Below are positions 1-9,578 of a stretch of DNA of 48,972 nt, piece by piece; the stretch's first letter is position 1, and each line of letters opens with the position of its first letter. The DNA is taken from positions 1-48,972 of the forward strand of contig DUYW01000003.1 in assembly GCA_013349825.1 (NCBI GenBank). The letters are read 5' to 3'. The notes beneath the pieces were generated by a model. The model saw nothing but the letters and a program-made list of their open reading frames with translations. It had not been told where the DNA came from and did no database searches. The DNA is from Gammaproteobacteria bacterium (GTDB taxonomy: Bacteria; Pseudomonadota; Gammaproteobacteria; GCF-002020875). The translations under genes were made by a program, and so were the position numbers.

Positions 1-141
1 GAGATGGCAATGCCAGGAGATAATCTGAAGATTCTTGGCACCCTGATCAACCCGATTGCAATGGACGAGGGGCTGCGTTTTGCGATCCGAGAGGGTGGCC
101 GGACTGTAGGTTCTGGTGTTGTTTCCAAGATTATCGAATAA
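1..141 (+). CDS. tuf: Elongation factor Tu, C-terminal end (partial)
   Basis: The window opens inside this gene; 46 codons and a TAA stop are visible. The fragment begins [10 protein letters not shown] and contains [18 protein letters not shown], the signature of the last beta-barrel domain (domain III) of EF-Tu. EF-Tu is the cytosolic GTPase that delivers aminoacyl-tRNA to the ribosome. Its place directly before rpsJ is the usual end of the str operon (rpsL-rpsG-fusA-tuf). The segment reads TLINPIAM where E. coli has TLIHPIAM, a His-to-Asn change of unknown consequence. The identification is secure; which tuf copy this is cannot be told. Confidence 0.97.
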   Translation, partial: EMAMPGDNLKILGTLINPIAMDEGLRFAIREGGRTVGSGVVSKIIE

Positions 142-190
142 ATTATTTTTTCGAATAATTACTGAATAACGACTGACTGAGTAAAAGTAA

Positions 191-502
191 ATGGCTGGAC
201 AGAGAATTCGTATCCGTCTCAAAGCGTTTGATTATCGTCTAATCGATCAATCTGCACGTGAAATTGCACAGACGGCAAAGCGTACCGGAGCACAAGTTCG
301 TGGTCCAATTCCGCTTCCAACAAAGAAAGAGCGCTTTACTGTTCTGACCTCGCCACACGTCAATAAAGACGCGCGTGACCAGTATGAACTGCGTACCCAT
401 AAGCGAATGATGGACATCGTGGACCCAACGGATAAAACCGTGGATGCACTGATGAAACTCGACCTCGCGGCTGGCGTTGATGTACAGATCAAGCTTTCTT
501 GA
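191..502 (+). CDS. rpsJ: 30S ribosomal protein S10 (also NusE)
   Basis: 103 residues, the standard S10 length, beginning [19 protein letters not shown] and containing [14 protein letters not shown]10 is part of the 30S head and, as NusE, joins the NusB antitermination complex. It is the first gene of the S10 cluster, 49 bp after tuf. That gap is too short to hold a leader like the E. coli S10 leader (roughly 170 nt) where L4 acts, so L4 feedback of the E. coli kind is unlikely just upstream of this gene. No good promoter is visible in the gap, so read-through from the str operon is likely. Confidence 0.98.
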   Translation: MAGQRIRIRLKAFDYRLIDQSAREIAQTAKRTGAQVRGPIPLPTKKERFTVLTSPHVNKDARDQYELRTHKRMMDIVDPTDKTVDALMKLDLAAGVDVQIKLS

Positions 503-532
503 TAGTAAAGAGATAGAAGAGAGGATTTAGAA

Positions 533-1177
533 ATGTCAATCGGACTGGTAGGTCGAAAGGTCGGAATGAGTCGAGTGTTTACCGAAGCGGGTGCATCGAT
601 TCCTGTGACTGTGATTGAGGTAGAACCCAATCGTGTCACTCAGGTCAAGACTGATGAGACAGATGGATATAACGCGATTCAGGTGACAACTGGAACACGT
701 AGAGCATCTCGGGTAACCAAGCCAATGGCTGGGCACTATGCGAAAGCGGGTGTTGAAGCTGGGCGCGGTCTCTGGGAGTTTCGCCTGAATAGTGATGAAA
801 TTGTAAACTACGAAGCGGGTAAAGAGGTTGAGTTGGATACGTTCGAGGCTGGACAGAAAATCGACGTGACCGGTATCAATCGTGGATTTGGTTTTCAGGG
901 CGGTATTAAGCGTCACCACTTTAGTGGTCTCGATAATACTCACGGAAACTCGGTTTCACACCGCTCTAATGGTTCGATCGGACAGTGTCAGACCCCCGGA
1001 CGTGTAGTCAAGGGCAAGAAAATGTCGGGTCACATGGGTAATGTACAGCGTACGATGCAGAATCTGGAAGTGGTTCGTGTGGATGCTGAACGTAACCTGA
1101 TTCTGGTTAAGGGCGCAGTTCCTGGTGCTAAAGGTGGTGATCTGATGATCAAACCTGCAGTCAAGGCTGGGGAATAA
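533..1177 (+). CDS. rplC: 50S ribosomal protein L3
   Basis: 214 residues; starts [20 protein letters not shown]. The long loop reaching towards the peptidyl-transferase centre is recognisable from [20 protein letters not shown]. The second Gln of GQCQTPG corresponds to the residue methylated by PrmB in E. coli. L3 binds 23S rRNA early in 50S assembly. It lies 30 bp after rpsJ, with a GAGAGGA-type Shine-Dalgarno in the gap. Identification is certain from length, motif and position. Confidence 0.98.
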   Translation: MSIGLVGRKVGMSRVFTEAGASIPVTVIEVEPNRVTQVKTDETDGYNAIQVTTGTRRASRVTKPMAGHYAKAGVEAGRGLWEFRLNSDEIVNYEAGKEVELDTFEAGQKIDVTGINRGFGFQGGIKRHHFSGLDNTHGNSVSHRSNGSIGQCQTPGRVVKGKKMSGHMGNVQRTMQNLEVVRVDAERNLILVKGAVPGAKGGDLMIKPAVKAGE

Positions 1178-1188
1178 GGAGTTAAGTC

Positions 1189-1809
1189 ATGGAATTGAAT
1201 GTACGTGATTTTCCGGCAGGCAATGAGCAGTCAAAGGTCTCTGTTTCAGATACCGCGTTTGCTGCAGATTATAATGAGGCATTAATCCATCAAGTGGTTG
1301 TAGCCTATCAGGCGGGTGCGCGTGCGGGTACTGCGGCACAGAAAACACGTTCTGATGTGCGTGGTGGTGGTGCCAAGCCTTGGCGTCAGAAAGGGACAGG
1401 TCGTGCCCGTGCGGGTACAAGTCGTAGCCCAATCTGGAGAAGTGGTGGTGTAACTTTTGCCGCACGCCCAAGAAATTATGAGCAGAAGGTGAATCGTAAG
1501 ATGTATCGCGCTGCGATGCGCTCTATTCTTTCTGAACTGGTGCGTCAGGATCGTTTGACTGTTGTTTCAAGTTTGAGTGTTGAGAGCGCAAAGACCAAGG
1601 CACTGAATAGTGCGTTGAGTGGTATGGACCTTAACAACGTATTGATTGTTTCAGGTGAAGTAGATGAGAATCTCTACCTCTCTGCACGTAACCTACCGCA
1701 CGTTGGTGTGACAGATGTGACCGCAATGGATCCAGTTAGTCTGGTCTCTTACGAGAATGTATTGATGAGCGAGTCTGCACTGAAGCAGGTCGAGGAGTCA
1801 CTGGCATGA
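1189..1809 (+). CDS. rplD: 50S ribosomal protein L4
   Basis: 206 residues with the rRNA-binding loop [19 protein letters not shown], which lines the nascent-peptide tunnel. In E. coli L4 also represses its own S10 operon through a leader RNA. The short tuf-rpsJ gap here gives no room for that leader, so the regulatory role may be absent or located elsewhere. The gene starts 11 bp after rplC behind an AAGGAG Shine-Dalgarno, and its last codons overlap the rplW start by 4 bp (ATGA). Confidence 0.98.
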   Translation: MELNVRDFPAGNEQSKVSVSDTAFAADYNEALIHQVVVAYQAGARAGTAAQKTRSDVRGGGAKPWRQKGTGRARAGTSRSPIWRSGGVTFAARPRNYEQKVNRKMYRAAMRSILSELVRQDRLTVVSSLSVESAKTKALNSALSGMDLNNVLIVSGEVDENLYLSARNLPHVGVTDVTAMDPVSLVSYENVLMSESALKQVEESLA

Positions 1810-2108
1810 GTAATAATCAAGAACGTTTGATGAAAGTCGTATTGGCACCGCACATTACTGAAAAGAGTGCGATGGCCGCAGAGATGCGCAACCAGTATGT
1901 ATTTAAAGTGGCTAAGGATGCCAAGAAGCCAGAGATCAAAGAGGCGATTGAGCTGATGTTTGATGTCAAGGTGGATGGTGTCACGATTAGCAATGTCAAA
2001 GGTAAGAGCAAACGTAGTGGTATGAAATTTGGCAGACGTCCAAGCTGGAAGAAGGCCTTTGTTAAGTTGAGTGAAGGTCAAGAAATTCAATTCATGGATG
2101 CCGAATAA
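1806..2108 (+). CDS. rplW: 50S ribosomal protein L23
   Basis: 100 residues, beginning [20 protein letters not shown]; the HITEKS segment and the central region ending [17 protein letters not shown] are typical of bacterial L23. L23 sits at the exit of the nascent-chain tunnel and is the docking site for trigger factor and SRP. The start overlaps the rplD stop by 4 bp, indicating translational coupling. Confidence 0.97.
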   Translation: MSNNQERLMKVVLAPHITEKSAMAAEMRNQYVFKVAKDAKKPEIKEAIELMFDVKVDGVTISNVKGKSKRSGMKFGRRPSWKKAFVKLSEGQEIQFMDAE

Positions 2109-2147
2109 GGGCTGGGATCAGAGAGTTTTCGAAGGGATAGTATAAAG

Positions 2148-2975
2148 ATGGCAATCGTAAAATCTAAACCAACCTCGCCAGGACGTCGTTTTGTCGTTTC
2201 AGTGGTGAACCAGAATCTGCATAAAGGTAAGCCTCATGCAGCGTTGGTGGCAAAGAAATCCAAAAATGGTGGTCGTAATAATGCGGGCCGTATCACAACA
2301 CGTCATCGTGGTGGTGGTCATAAGCAACGTTATCGTGTTATTGACTTCAAGCGTAACAAGGATGGGATTCCAGCCAAGGTAGAGCGTCTGGAGTATGATC
2401 CTAACCGTACTGCAAATATTGCATTAGTGCTTTATGCAGATGGAGAACGTCGCTATATCATTGCGCCTAAGGGAGTCTCTGCTGAAGACACGTTGATGTC
2501 AGGTAGTGGTGCTGAGATCAAAACTGGTAACACTATGGCTCTGCGTGATATGCCATTGGGTACTACAGTTCACTGTATTGAGCTGAAGCCAGGTAAAGGT
2601 GCCCAGGTTGCACGCTCAGCGGGAACTTCCGCTCAGTTTGTAGCGAAAGAGGGTGCATTTGCAACCTTACGTCTGCGCTCTGGAGAGATGCGCAAGATTT
2701 TGCTCGATTGCCGTGCAACCATCGGTGAAGTGAGTAATGGTGAGCATTCACTAAGAAAATTAGGTAAAGCGGGTGCTACTCGCTGGCGTGGTGTTCGTCC
2801 GACCGTCCGCGGTGTTGCGATGAATCCAGTTGACCATCCACATGGCGGTGGTGAGGGGCGTACTTCGGGTGGTCGTCATCCGGTCTCTCCATGGGGTATG
2901 CCTACCAAGGGTTATAAGACGCGTTCCAATAAACGTACGGATCAGTATATTGTCCGTCGTCGGAACAAGAAATAA
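2148..2975 (+). CDS. rplB: 50S ribosomal protein L2
   Basis: 275 residues, normal length. N-terminal RNA-binding region contains [14 protein letters not shown]; the C-terminal part holds [20 protein letters not shown], whose histidine is the conserved one near the peptidyl-transferase centre. L2 is needed for subunit joining and peptide bond formation. It lies 39 bp after rplW within the S10 cluster. Confidence 0.99.
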   Translation: MAIVKSKPTSPGRRFVVSVVNQNLHKGKPHAALVAKKSKNGGRNNAGRITTRHRGGGHKQRYRVIDFKRNKDGIPAKVERLEYDPNRTANIALVLYADGERRYIIAPKGVSAEDTLMSGSGAEIKTGNTMALRDMPLGTTVHCIELKPGKGAQVARSAGTSAQFVAKEGAFATLRLRSGEMRKILLDCRATIGEVSNGEHSLRKLGKAGATRWRGVRPTVRGVAMNPVDHPHGGGEGRTSGGRHPVSPWGMPTKGYKTRSNKRTDQYIVRRRNKK

Positions 2976-3012
2976 TAGAGTATAAACGAGTAACTGAGCC
3001 GAGGATTATAAC

Positions 3013-3288
3013 GTGCCACGTTCAATTAAAAAGGGTCCATTCATCGATGAGCATCTTCGCGTAAAAGTGAAAAAGGCAGTCGAAAGTAGTGACCGTCGTC
3101 CTATTAAAACCTGGTCCAGAAGATCCATGATTATGCCTGAGATGATTGGCCTCACAATTGCCATTCATAATGGTCGTCAACATGTACCTGTGTTGATTAA
3201 TGAGAACATGGTCGGTCACAAGCTGGGTGAGTTTGCGCTGACGCGTACCTATCGTGGTCATGCTGCAGACAAAAAGTCGAAAAGGTAG
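3013..3288 (+). CDS. rpsS: 30S ribosomal protein S19
   Basis: 91 residues, [18 protein letters not shown] at the N-terminus and [18 protein letters not shown] at the C-terminus, both classical for S19. Located in the 30S head, it forms an inter-subunit bridge with S13 and contacts A-site tRNA. The start codon is GTG at 3013, supported by alignment to the universal S19 N-terminus and a GAGG sequence just upstream. rplV begins 5 bp after the stop. Confidence 0.98.
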   Translation: MPRSIKKGPFIDEHLRVKVKKAVESSDRRPIKTWSRRSMIMPEMIGLTIAIHNGRQHVPVLINENMVGHKLGEFALTRTYRGHAADKKSKR

Positions 3289-3293
3289 AGATT

Positions 3294-3626
3294 ATGGAAA
3301 CGGTTGCAAAGCTTAAAAATGCAAAAATTTCTGCACAGAAGGTGCGTCTGGTTGTTGATCAGATTCGTGGTCTTCCGGTAGAAAATGCAGTAGATCTGCT
3401 TCGATTTAGTAACAAAAAAGCCGCACATATTGTAGGTAAGATACTGAATTCTGCGATTGCTAATGCAGAACATAATGAAGGTGCAGATATTGATGAATTG
3501 AAGGTCTCGACGGCATTTGTCGACGAAGGCCCGACATATAAGCGAATTCAACCTCGTGCGAAAGGTCGTGCGAACCGAATTCTTAAACGAACCAGCCATA
3601 TTAGTGTGGCTGTTTCAGATCGCTGA
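3294..3626 (+). CDS. rplV: 50S ribosomal protein L22
   Basis: 110 residues, [20 protein letters not shown] at the start. The long beta-hairpin of the exit tunnel corresponds to [20 protein letters not shown], followed by THISVAVSD. Changes in this hairpin give macrolide resistance in other bacteria; nothing unusual is seen here. It is packed between rpsS (5 bp) and rpsC (11 bp). Confidence 0.98.
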   Translation: METVAKLKNAKISAQKVRLVVDQIRGLPVENAVDLLRFSNKKAAHIVGKILNSAIANAEHNEGADIDELKVSTAFVDEGPTYKRIQPRAKGRANRILKRTSHISVAVSDR

Positions 3627-3637
3627 GGAATAGCGGA

Positions 3638-4315
3638 ATGGGTCAAAAAGTACATCCAATTGGTTACCGTCTGGGATACATCAAGGACTGGAACTCTACC
3701 TGGTATGCAGATAGTAAAAACTATGCAGATCAACTGTTTGCGGATATCTCTATTCGAGAGTTCCTGAAAAAGCGCTTGGCGCAAGCTTCAGTAAGCCGTA
3801 TCCTGATTGAGCGTCCGTCAGGTAATGCTCGAATTACTATACATACAGCTCGTCCTGGTATCGTAATTGGTAAGAAGGGTGAGGATATTGAGAAGCTGCG
3901 TCGTGAAGTCACGGCGAGAATGGGAATTCCTGTCCAGATTAATATCGAAGAGATTCGTAAGCCTGAGCTGGATGCCCAGTTAGTTGCAGAAGGGATTGCA
4001 CAACAGCTGGAAAAGCGTATTATGTTTCGCCGCGCGATGAAACGTTCTGTTGGTAATACCATGCGCTTGGGTGGTAAAGGGATTCGTATCAATGTATCCG
4101 GTCGTTTGAATGGTGCAGAGATTGCACGAACTGAGTGGTATCGTGAAGGACGTGTTCCTCTACATACCTTGAGAGCAGATATTGATTACGGCTTTGCTGA
4201 AGCTGAGACCACTTATGGAATCATCGGCATCAAAGTATGGATCTTCAAGGGAGAGGTCTATAACACCTCTGTCAATAGTGAAGAGCCAGAGACTGTTGAT
4301 AGTACCGCGAAGTAA
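3638..4315 (+). CDS. rpsC: 30S ribosomal protein S3
   Basis: 225 residues, [20 protein letters not shown] at the N-terminus. A type-II KH RNA-binding domain is shown by [17 protein letters not shown] (about residues 72-90), followed by the conserved C-terminal half [21 protein letters not shown]3 forms part of the mRNA entry channel with S4 and S5 and has helicase-type activity in E. coli. The C-terminal tail is acidic and variable, as usual. Confidence 0.98.
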   Translation: MGQKVHPIGYRLGYIKDWNSTWYADSKNYADQLFADISIREFLKKRLAQASVSRILIERPSGNARITIHTARPGIVIGKKGEDIEKLRREVTARMGIPVQINIEEIRKPELDAQLVAEGIAQQLEKRIMFRRAMKRSVGNTMRLGGKGIRINVSGRLNGAEIARTEWYREGRVPLHTLRADIDYGFAEAETTYGIIGIKVWIFKGEVYNTSVNSEEPETVDSTAK

Positions 4316-4353
4316 AGCAATAGAATTAGTCTAAGAGATAGGGAAGAAGAGCA

Positions 4354-4767
4354 ATGCTTCAACCGAAAAGAACAAAATTCCGTAAGCAGCATAAAGGAAG
4401 AAACCGTGGCTTGTCACAAAACGGAAACTCAGTCAGTTTTGGTGAGTTTGGCCTGAAAGCAACGGGACGAGGACGAATCACGGCGCGTCAGATTGAGGCG
4501 GCACGTCGTACCATTTCACGTCAGGTAAAACGTGGTGGTAAATTAACGATTCGTATTTTTCCTGACAAGCCAATTACCAAGAAGCCTCTAGAGGTTCGTC
4601 AAGGTAAAGGTAAGGGTAATGTAGAGTATTGGGTTGCTCTGATTCAACCTGGAAAGATGTTGTATGAGATCGAAGGTGTACCTGAAGAGTTGGCGCGTGA
4701 GGCCTTTAAGCTTGCTGCAGCAAAACTTCCTGTATCAACAATTTTTGTGGCAAGAACCCCTCTGTAA
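4354..4767 (+). CDS. rplP: 50S ribosomal protein L16
   Basis: 137 residues, starting [20 protein letters not shown] and containing [20 protein letters not shown], both typical of L16. It binds the A-site tRNA elbow region of the 50S subunit, and its arginine in [10 protein letters not shown]-type context is a hydroxylation site in E. coli. A GGGAAGAAGAG Shine-Dalgarno region precedes the ATG. Confidence 0.98.
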   Translation: MLQPKRTKFRKQHKGRNRGLSQNGNSVSFGEFGLKATGRGRITARQIEAARRTISRQVKRGGKLTIRIFPDKPITKKPLEVRQGKGKGNVEYWVALIQPGKMLYEIEGVPEELAREAFKLAAAKLPVSTIFVARTPL

Positions 4768-4779
4768 CAGGTTATCGTG

Positions 4780-4977
4780 ATGAAGACAAGTGAACTGAGA
4801 GAAAAGAGCGAAGCAGATCTGCAGACAGAGTTGCAGGCGATGTTACGTGAACAATTTAATTTACGTATGCAGCGTGCTACAAACCAGCTGTCTGATAACA
4901 GTCAGATGAAAAAGGTTCGTCGCAATATCGCGCGTGTAAAGACTATTATGAATGAAAAACAGAGTACTGCATCATGA
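4780..4977 (+). CDS. rpmC: 50S ribosomal protein L29
   Basis: 65 residues, [18 protein letters not shown], with the REQFNLRMQ and [15 protein letters not shown] helices of L29. Start chosen at ATG 4780 rather than the adjacent in-frame GTG at 4777, because known L29 proteins begin MK(A/T)xELR. L29 lies beside L23 at the tunnel exit. The stop overlaps the rpsQ start by 4 bp. Confidence 0.96.
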   Translation: MKTSELREKSEADLQTELQAMLREQFNLRMQRATNQLSDNSQMKKVRRNIARVKTIMNEKQSTAS

Positions 4978-5240
4978 CAGATCAGAGTGGAATAGTAAGA
5001 ACGATCACGGGTCGTGTTGTCTCTAATAAAGGAGACAAAAGCATTACAGTGATGGTAGAGCGTCAGGTAAAGCACCCTATTTACAAAAAATTCATCAAGC
5101 GTTCAACTAAATTGAGAGCGCATGATGAGAGCAATCAGTGTAATGAGGGTGATCTTGTTACTATTCAGCCTTGTCGACCAATATCAAAGAGTAAATCTTT
5201 TATGTTAGTCGAGGTTCTTGAGTCTGCAGCAGCAGGTTAG
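4974..5240 (+). CDS. rpsQ: 30S ribosomal protein S17
   Basis: 88 residues with an OB-fold signature: [20 protein letters not shown] followed by [19 protein letters not shown] and [14 protein letters not shown]17 binds 16S rRNA early in 30S assembly. It overlaps rpmC by 4 bp (ATGA) and is the last gene of the S10-type group before the spc-type group starts with rplN. Confidence 0.98.
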   Translation: MTDQSGIVRTITGRVVSNKGDKSITVMVERQVKHPIYKKFIKRSTKLRAHDESNQCNEGDLVTIQPCRPISKSKSFMLVEVLESAAAG

Positions 5241-5294
5241 TTGACAACTCAAGATTATAAGATGATAAATAGAAATAGAGATTGGAGATAACCA

Positions 5295-5663
5295 ATGATT
5301 CAGATGCAATCCACATTGAGTGTTGCTGATAACAGTGGCGCAAAAAAGGTCATGTGCATCAAGGTGCTTGGTGGTTCCAAGCGTCGTTACGCAGGAATTG
5401 GTGATGTGATTAAGGTCAGTGTTAAAGAAGCACTGCCACGTGGCAAGGTCAAGAAAGGTGACGTATACAATGCAGTTGTTGTACGCACACGTAAAGGTGT
5501 TCGCCGCCCGGATGGTTCATTGATCCGCTTCGATGGTAATGCAGCAGTAATGCTGAATGCCAAGCATGAACCTATTGGCACACGTATCTTTGGACCTGTG
5601 ACACGTGAACTTCGTGGTAAGAAATTCATGAAGATCGTCTCATTGGCACCAGAAGTTATTTAA
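5295..5663 (+). CDS. rplN: 50S ribosomal protein L14
   Basis: 122 residues, [20 protein letters not shown], and [18 protein letters not shown] plus [13 protein letters not shown], all classical L14. It lies at the subunit interface contacting 16S rRNA and IF6/RsfS-type factors. A 54-bp gap follows rpsQ with a GGAGATAACC ribosome-binding site; no clear promoter is visible, so S10 and spc groups may be one transcript. Confidence 0.98.
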   Translation: MIQMQSTLSVADNSGAKKVMCIKVLGGSKRRYAGIGDVIKVSVKEALPRGKVKKGDVYNAVVVRTRKGVRRPDGSLIRFDGNAAVMLNAKHEPIGTRIFGPVTRELRGKKFMKIVSLAPEVI

Positions 5664-5695
5664 GTAAACAATAGTAATTATTTAGAGATAACGAT

Positions 5696-6016
5696 ATGCG
5701 CAGGATTAAAAAAGGTGATGAGGTAATAGTCCTCACTGGCAAAGATAGTGGTCAGAGAGGTACCGTTGCACGAGTGATTTTCGAGAAGGATCGCTTGGTT
5801 GTAGATGGTATCAATATGGTTAAAAAACATACCAAGCCTAACCCCAATCTTGGCATTGCCGGCGGGATCGTGGAGAAAGAGATGTCTATCCATATCTCTA
5901 ATGTTGCTCTCTATAATAATGCAACTGGAAAGGCAGATCGTGTCGGTTTCAAAACCCTGGATGATGGACGCAAAGTACGTTATTTCAAGTCCAGCGGCGA
6001 AGTCGTTGACGCGTAA
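5696..6016 (+). CDS. rplX: 50S ribosomal protein L24
   Basis: 106 residues with a KOW motif at the N-terminus ([20 protein letters not shown], residues about 4-24), then [13 protein letters not shown] and [18 protein letters not shown]24 is an assembly initiator for the 50S subunit and sits near the tunnel exit. In the spc order rplN-rplX-rplE as expected. Confidence 0.98.
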   Translation: MRRIKKGDEVIVLTGKDSGQRGTVARVIFEKDRLVVDGINMVKKHTKPNPNLGIAGGIVEKEMSIHISNVALYNNATGKADRVGFKTLDDGRKVRYFKSSGEVVDA

Positions 6017-6038
6017 ACTTGATACATAGGAAAAGGTC

Positions 6039-6578
6039 ATGAGTATCAGTAAAGAGCACTATAACAGCACGGTTGTAAACCAGTTGATGGAACAGTTCGG
6101 TTACAAAAGTGTAATGGAAGTTCCAAAAATCACTAAGATTACCCTCAATATGGGTGTTGGTGAGGCGGTCGGAGATAAGAAAATTCTCGATCATGCATTC
6201 TCCGACATGCAGAAAATTGCAGGTCAAAAGCCAGTAAAAACATTGGCGCGTCTCTCTATCGCAGGTTTTAAAATTCGTGATGGATGGCCGATTGGTTGTA
6301 AAGTAACATTACGTAGTGCGCGTATGTATGAGTTCCTAGATCGACTGATAGCGATATCGATTCCACGAATTCGAGATTTCCGTGGTCTTAATGGAAAGTC
6401 TTTTGATGGGCAGGGCAACTACAGTATGGGTGTGACTGAGCAGATTATTTTTCCAGAGATTGACTACGACAAAGTGGATGCACTCCGTGGACTGGATATC
6501 AGTGTAGTAACAACGGCTAAGAATGATGAGGAAGGTAAGGCGCTGCTGGCAGCAATGAACTTCCCCTTCAAGAATTAG
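6039..6578 (+). CDS. rplE: 50S ribosomal protein L5
   Basis: 179 residues, usual length. Contains [19 protein letters not shown], the P-site contact loop [20 protein letters not shown], and [21 protein letters not shown]5 binds 5S rRNA together with L18 and L25 and forms a bridge to S13. The ATG at 6039 has an AGGAAAAGG ribosome-binding site. Confidence 0.98.
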   Translation: MSISKEHYNSTVVNQLMEQFGYKSVMEVPKITKITLNMGVGEAVGDKKILDHAFSDMQKIAGQKPVKTLARLSIAGFKIRDGWPIGCKVTLRSARMYEFLDRLIAISIPRIRDFRGLNGKSFDGQGNYSMGVTEQIIFPEIDYDKVDALRGLDISVVTTAKNDEEGKALLAAMNFPFKN

Positions 6579-6621
6579 TAAGCAGTATTTAGAAGTAATT
6601 TAGGAATAGGAATTAGATAGT

Positions 6622-6927
6622 ATGGCAAAGACCTCTATGATTCAGCGCGAATTACGCCGCGAGAAACTGGTTAAGAAGTACGCGGCAAAACGTGCAGAGC
6701 TGAAGAGCACGATGATCAACGCGGATGTTACTGCAGAAGAGAGAGCAGCAGCACGTCGTAAGTTCAATATGTTACCGAGAGACTCTAGCTCGTCACGTCT
6801 GCATAATCGCTGTAATCTGACGGGACGTCCACACGGATACTATAGAAAGTTCGGGCTCAGCCGTAATAAGTTGCGTGAAGCAACCATGCGCGGTGATGTG
6901 CCAGGATTGAGAAAGGCTAGCTGGTAA
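6622..6927 (+). CDS. rpsN: 30S ribosomal protein S14, zinc-independent form
   Basis: 101 residues, [20 protein letters not shown], ending [12 protein letters not shown]. It is the long S14 type without the CxxC...CxxC zinc ribbon: only one cysteine is present (in [20 protein letters not shown]). S14 is a late-assembling 30S head protein. The 66-bp gap to rpsH shows no clear signal. Confidence 0.98.
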   Translation: MAKTSMIQRELRREKLVKKYAAKRAELKSTMINADVTAEERAAARRKFNMLPRDSSSSRLHNRCNLTGRPHGYYRKFGLSRNKLREATMRGDVPGLRKASW

Positions 6928-6993
6928 GCCAGAGCCTCAAGATTGATTACAAGTTAATTCATTACAAACAGATATGTTTTTGGAAAAGTAAAG

Positions 6994-7389
6994 ATGAGTA
7001 TGCAAGACCCAATCGCGGATATGCTAACCCGCATCCGCAATGCGCTGGCAGTTGAGAAACAAGTGGTAGCAATGCCCTCTTCTCGCATTAAAACTGCAAT
7101 TGCAAATGTAATGAAAGAGGAAGGCTATATCTCTGATTTCTCTGTTGCTGAGGCAGGAGGCAAGGCTGAGTTGAAGATTGAACTCAAATACTTCCAGGGA
7201 CGCCCTGTCATTGAGATGATGAAACGCGTAAGCCGCCCCGGTTTGCGTACCTATAAAGGTAAAGGTGAGCTACCGTCGGTCAATAACGGACTGGGTATCG
7301 CTATCATCTCTACACCGAATGGTCTGATGACAGATCGAGCAGCGAAATCTGCTGGTGTAGGCGGTGAAGTCATCTGTTACGTCTATTAA
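6994..7389 (+). CDS. rpsH: 30S ribosomal protein S8
   Basis: 131 residues, [18 protein letters not shown], with the RNA-binding C-terminal part [20 protein letters not shown] and [10 protein letters not shown]8 binds the central domain of 16S rRNA. In E. coli it also represses the spc operon by binding mRNA around the rplX-rplE boundary. I did not find an obvious copy of that structure at 6017-6038 by eye. Confidence 0.98.
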   Translation: MSMQDPIADMLTRIRNALAVEKQVVAMPSSRIKTAIANVMKEEGYISDFSVAEAGGKAELKIELKYFQGRPVIEMMKRVSRPGLRTYKGKGELPSVNNGLGIAIISTPNGLMTDRAAKSAGVGGEVICYVY

Positions 7390-7420
7390 TCTAACTAGTT
7401 GCTGAGTTCAGGAAAGTAAA

Positions 7421-7951
7421 ATGTCTAGAGTTGCAAAAGCTCCTGTTGAGATCCCTGCTGGTGTAGATATCTCTGTAAACGGGCAAAAAATTCAGATCAA
7501 GGGTGCGAATGGTAACTTTGATTATCAGGTACATGAAACAGTTGCTGTAGAAGTTGAAGGCAATCAGGTTCGTGTCGCACCTAAAGGTGGAAAAGAGACC
7601 ATTGCAATGGCAGGTACCATGCGTGCGCTGATCAACAATATGGTGGTTGGAGTAACCCAGGGGTTTGAGAAGAAATTGACACTGATTGGTGTTGGTTATC
7701 GTGCAAAATCGGCAGGTAAAAGCTTGGAGTTAACACTCGGCTTCTCACATCCTGTAAACTACGCGATCCCTGACGGGATCACCATTGAAACCCCATCTAC
7801 GACAGAGGTGGTTGTTAAAGGTGCAGACAAACAGAAAGTGGGTCAGGTTGCGGCCGAAATTCGTGCCTATCGCCCACCAGAGCCTTATAAAGGCAAGGGT
7901 GTTCGCTATACGGACGAGTATGTGATCCGTAAAGAAGCGAAGAAGAAATAG
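7421..7951 (+). CDS. rplF: 50S ribosomal protein L6
   Basis: 176 residues, two tandem alpha/beta repeats. [20 protein letters not shown] at the N-terminus and [20 protein letters not shown] with [16 protein letters not shown] at the C-terminus are the L6 signature. It sits near the sarcin-ricin loop and the GTPase-associated centre. Confidence 0.98.
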   Translation: MSRVAKAPVEIPAGVDISVNGQKIQIKGANGNFDYQVHETVAVEVEGNQVRVAPKGGKETIAMAGTMRALINNMVVGVTQGFEKKLTLIGVGYRAKSAGKSLELTLGFSHPVNYAIPDGITIETPSTTEVVVKGADKQKVGQVAAEIRAYRPPEPYKGKGVRYTDEYVIRKEAKKK

Positions 7952-8005
7952 TCGAAAAAAGTGTAATTGTATTTGTGATACCTGGATTGGTTATAGGATT
8001 GTTCA

Positions 8006-8353
8006 ATGGATAAGAAGCAGAGTCGTCAACGTCGCGCTAGACGTACACGAGCAAAGATCAGAGAGTTGGGTGTGCCACGTTTAACTGTGCACCGTACTCC
8101 AAGTCACATCTATGCACAGGTGATTGATAGTGATGCAAAGGTTGTTGCAAGTGCATCCAGTGTACTTGCTGAAGTGCGTGCAGCAGGGGCAACAGGTAAT
8201 GTTACTACAGCCATGACTGTCGGTAAGATGATCGCAGAGCGTACAAAAGAGGCCGGGATTACCCGTGTTGCTTTTGACCGTTCAGGCTTTAAATATCATG
8301 GTCGTGTTCAGGCGCTGGCAGATGCAGCCCGTGAGAACGGCCTCGAGTTTTAA
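8006..8353 (+). CDS. rplR: 50S ribosomal protein L18
   Basis: 115 residues, [20 protein letters not shown], then [20 protein letters not shown] and [21 protein letters not shown]18 binds 5S rRNA with L5 and helps fix it in the central protuberance. It lies in the normal spc position between rplF and rpsE. Confidence 0.98.
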   Translation: MDKKQSRQRRARRTRAKIRELGVPRLTVHRTPSHIYAQVIDSDAKVVASASSVLAEVRAAGATGNVTTAMTVGKMIAERTKEAGITRVAFDRSGFKYHGRVQALADAARENGLEF

Positions 8354-8404
8354 TCGCGTCTACCCTCAAAATAGATCGCTGAGAGAAGAATTAGGAAATC
8401 GAAG

Positions 8405-8914
8405 ATGGCTGAGAAACAGTTCAAAAAAGATAATGACGATGACATGCTGGAGAAGCTGGTTGCTGTCAACCGTGTAGCAAAAACCGTTAAAGGTGGTCGT
8501 ATTTTCTCATTCACTGCACTGACTGTCGTGGGTGACGGAAACGGTAAAATTGGCTTTGGTTATGGCAAGGCACGTGAAGTCCCTTTGGCCATTCAAAAGG
8601 CTATGGAGCGTGCGCGACGTAATATCAAAAGCGTCAGCCTGAACGGTGGAACTCTGCAATACCCAATCCGTGCTCGTCATGGTGCCGCAGATATTTATAT
8701 GCAACCCGCATCTGAAGGTACGGGTATTATTGCAGGTGGTGCGATGCGTGCTGTTTTTGAGGTTGTTGGTGTGCACAATGTACTGGCAAAACGTAATGGC
8801 TCATCCAATCCAATCAATGTAGTTCGCGCAACAATCAAGGGGCTGACAGATATGAATAGCCCGGAGCAAATTGCTGCGAAGCGTGGAAAAACGGTCGAAG
8901 AGATTCTAGGGTAA
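8405..8914 (+). CDS. rpsE: 30S ribosomal protein S5
   Basis: 169 residues. The N-terminal double-stranded-RNA-binding-like domain contains [20 protein letters not shown] and [20 protein letters not shown]; the C-terminal part contains [20 protein letters not shown]5 acts in decoding fidelity and the mRNA entry pore; the spectinomycin loop (TVKGGR) looks wild-type. Confidence 0.98.
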   Translation: MAEKQFKKDNDDDMLEKLVAVNRVAKTVKGGRIFSFTALTVVGDGNGKIGFGYGKAREVPLAIQKAMERARRNIKSVSLNGGTLQYPIRARHGAADIYMQPASEGTGIIAGGAMRAVFEVVGVHNVLAKRNGSSNPINVVRATIKGLTDMNSPEQIAAKRGKTVEEILG

Positions 8915-8920
8915 ATCGTT

Positions 8921-9103
8921 ATGGCAGATAATAAAATTACTTTGACACTGGTCAAAAGTCTGATCGGTCGTCTACCAGCACATAAAGCGTGTGCTGCAGG
9001 TCTAGGAATTCGTCGTATGCACCAGACTGTTTCAGTCATTGATACGCCTGAAAACCGTGGAATGATTAACAAAATCAGCTATATGCTGAAGGTGGAGGAC
9101 TAA
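8921..9103 (+). CDS. rpmD: 50S ribosomal protein L30
   Basis: 60 residues, [20 protein letters not shown] followed by [20 protein letters not shown] and a final [13 protein letters not shown], the complete short L30 of Gammaproteobacteria. It lies 6 bp after rpsE and 2 bp before rplO, so translation is probably coupled. Confidence 0.97.
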   Translation: MADNKITLTLVKSLIGRLPAHKACAAGLGIRRMHQTVSVIDTPENRGMINKISYMLKVED

Positions 9104-9105
9104 TC

Positions 9106-9537
9106 ATGCGTATCAATACAATCAAACCTGCAGAAGGTTCGAAAAAGACAGCCAAACGCGTGGGACGTGGTATTGGTTCAGGCCTGGGTAAAACCTGTGG
9201 TCGCGGTCATAAAGGTCAAAAATCACGTTCAGGTGGCTACAACAAGGTCGGGTTCGAGGGTGGTCAGCAACCACTGCAACGTCGCTTGCCTAAGGTTGGC
9301 TTCTCTTCTCGAAAGGCTCGTTTTGTTGCTGAAGTACGTCTGCATGAGCTGGAAAAATGTGGTGAGACTGTAGACCTGTTATCACTAAAAGCGGCGAATA
9401 TCATCAACCAAGACATCAAACGCGCTAAGGTGATTGCCTCAGGCGAGATCACAAAAGCAGTTTCCGTTATTGGTTTGGGTGTTACGCCAGGTGCCCGTGC
9501 TGCAATTGAAGCTGCCGGCGGTAAGATTGAAGAGTAG
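9106..9537 (+). CDS. rplO: 50S ribosomal protein L15
   Basis: 143 residues, [20 protein letters not shown] with the Gly/Arg/Lys-rich extended N-terminal tail [20 protein letters not shown] that threads into 23S rRNA, and C-terminal [18 protein letters not shown]. Start at ATG 9106 behind GGAGG. Confidence 0.98.
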   Translation: MRINTIKPAEGSKKTAKRVGRGIGSGLGKTCGRGHKGQKSRSGGYNKVGFEGGQQPLQRRLPKVGFSSRKARFVAEVRLHELEKCGETVDLLSLKAANIINQDIKRAKVIASGEITKAVSVIGLGVTPGARAAIEAAGGKIEE

Positions 9538-9578
9538 TGCTCTGCACACTTTTTGATTAGAGAGAGTAATTCAAGATT

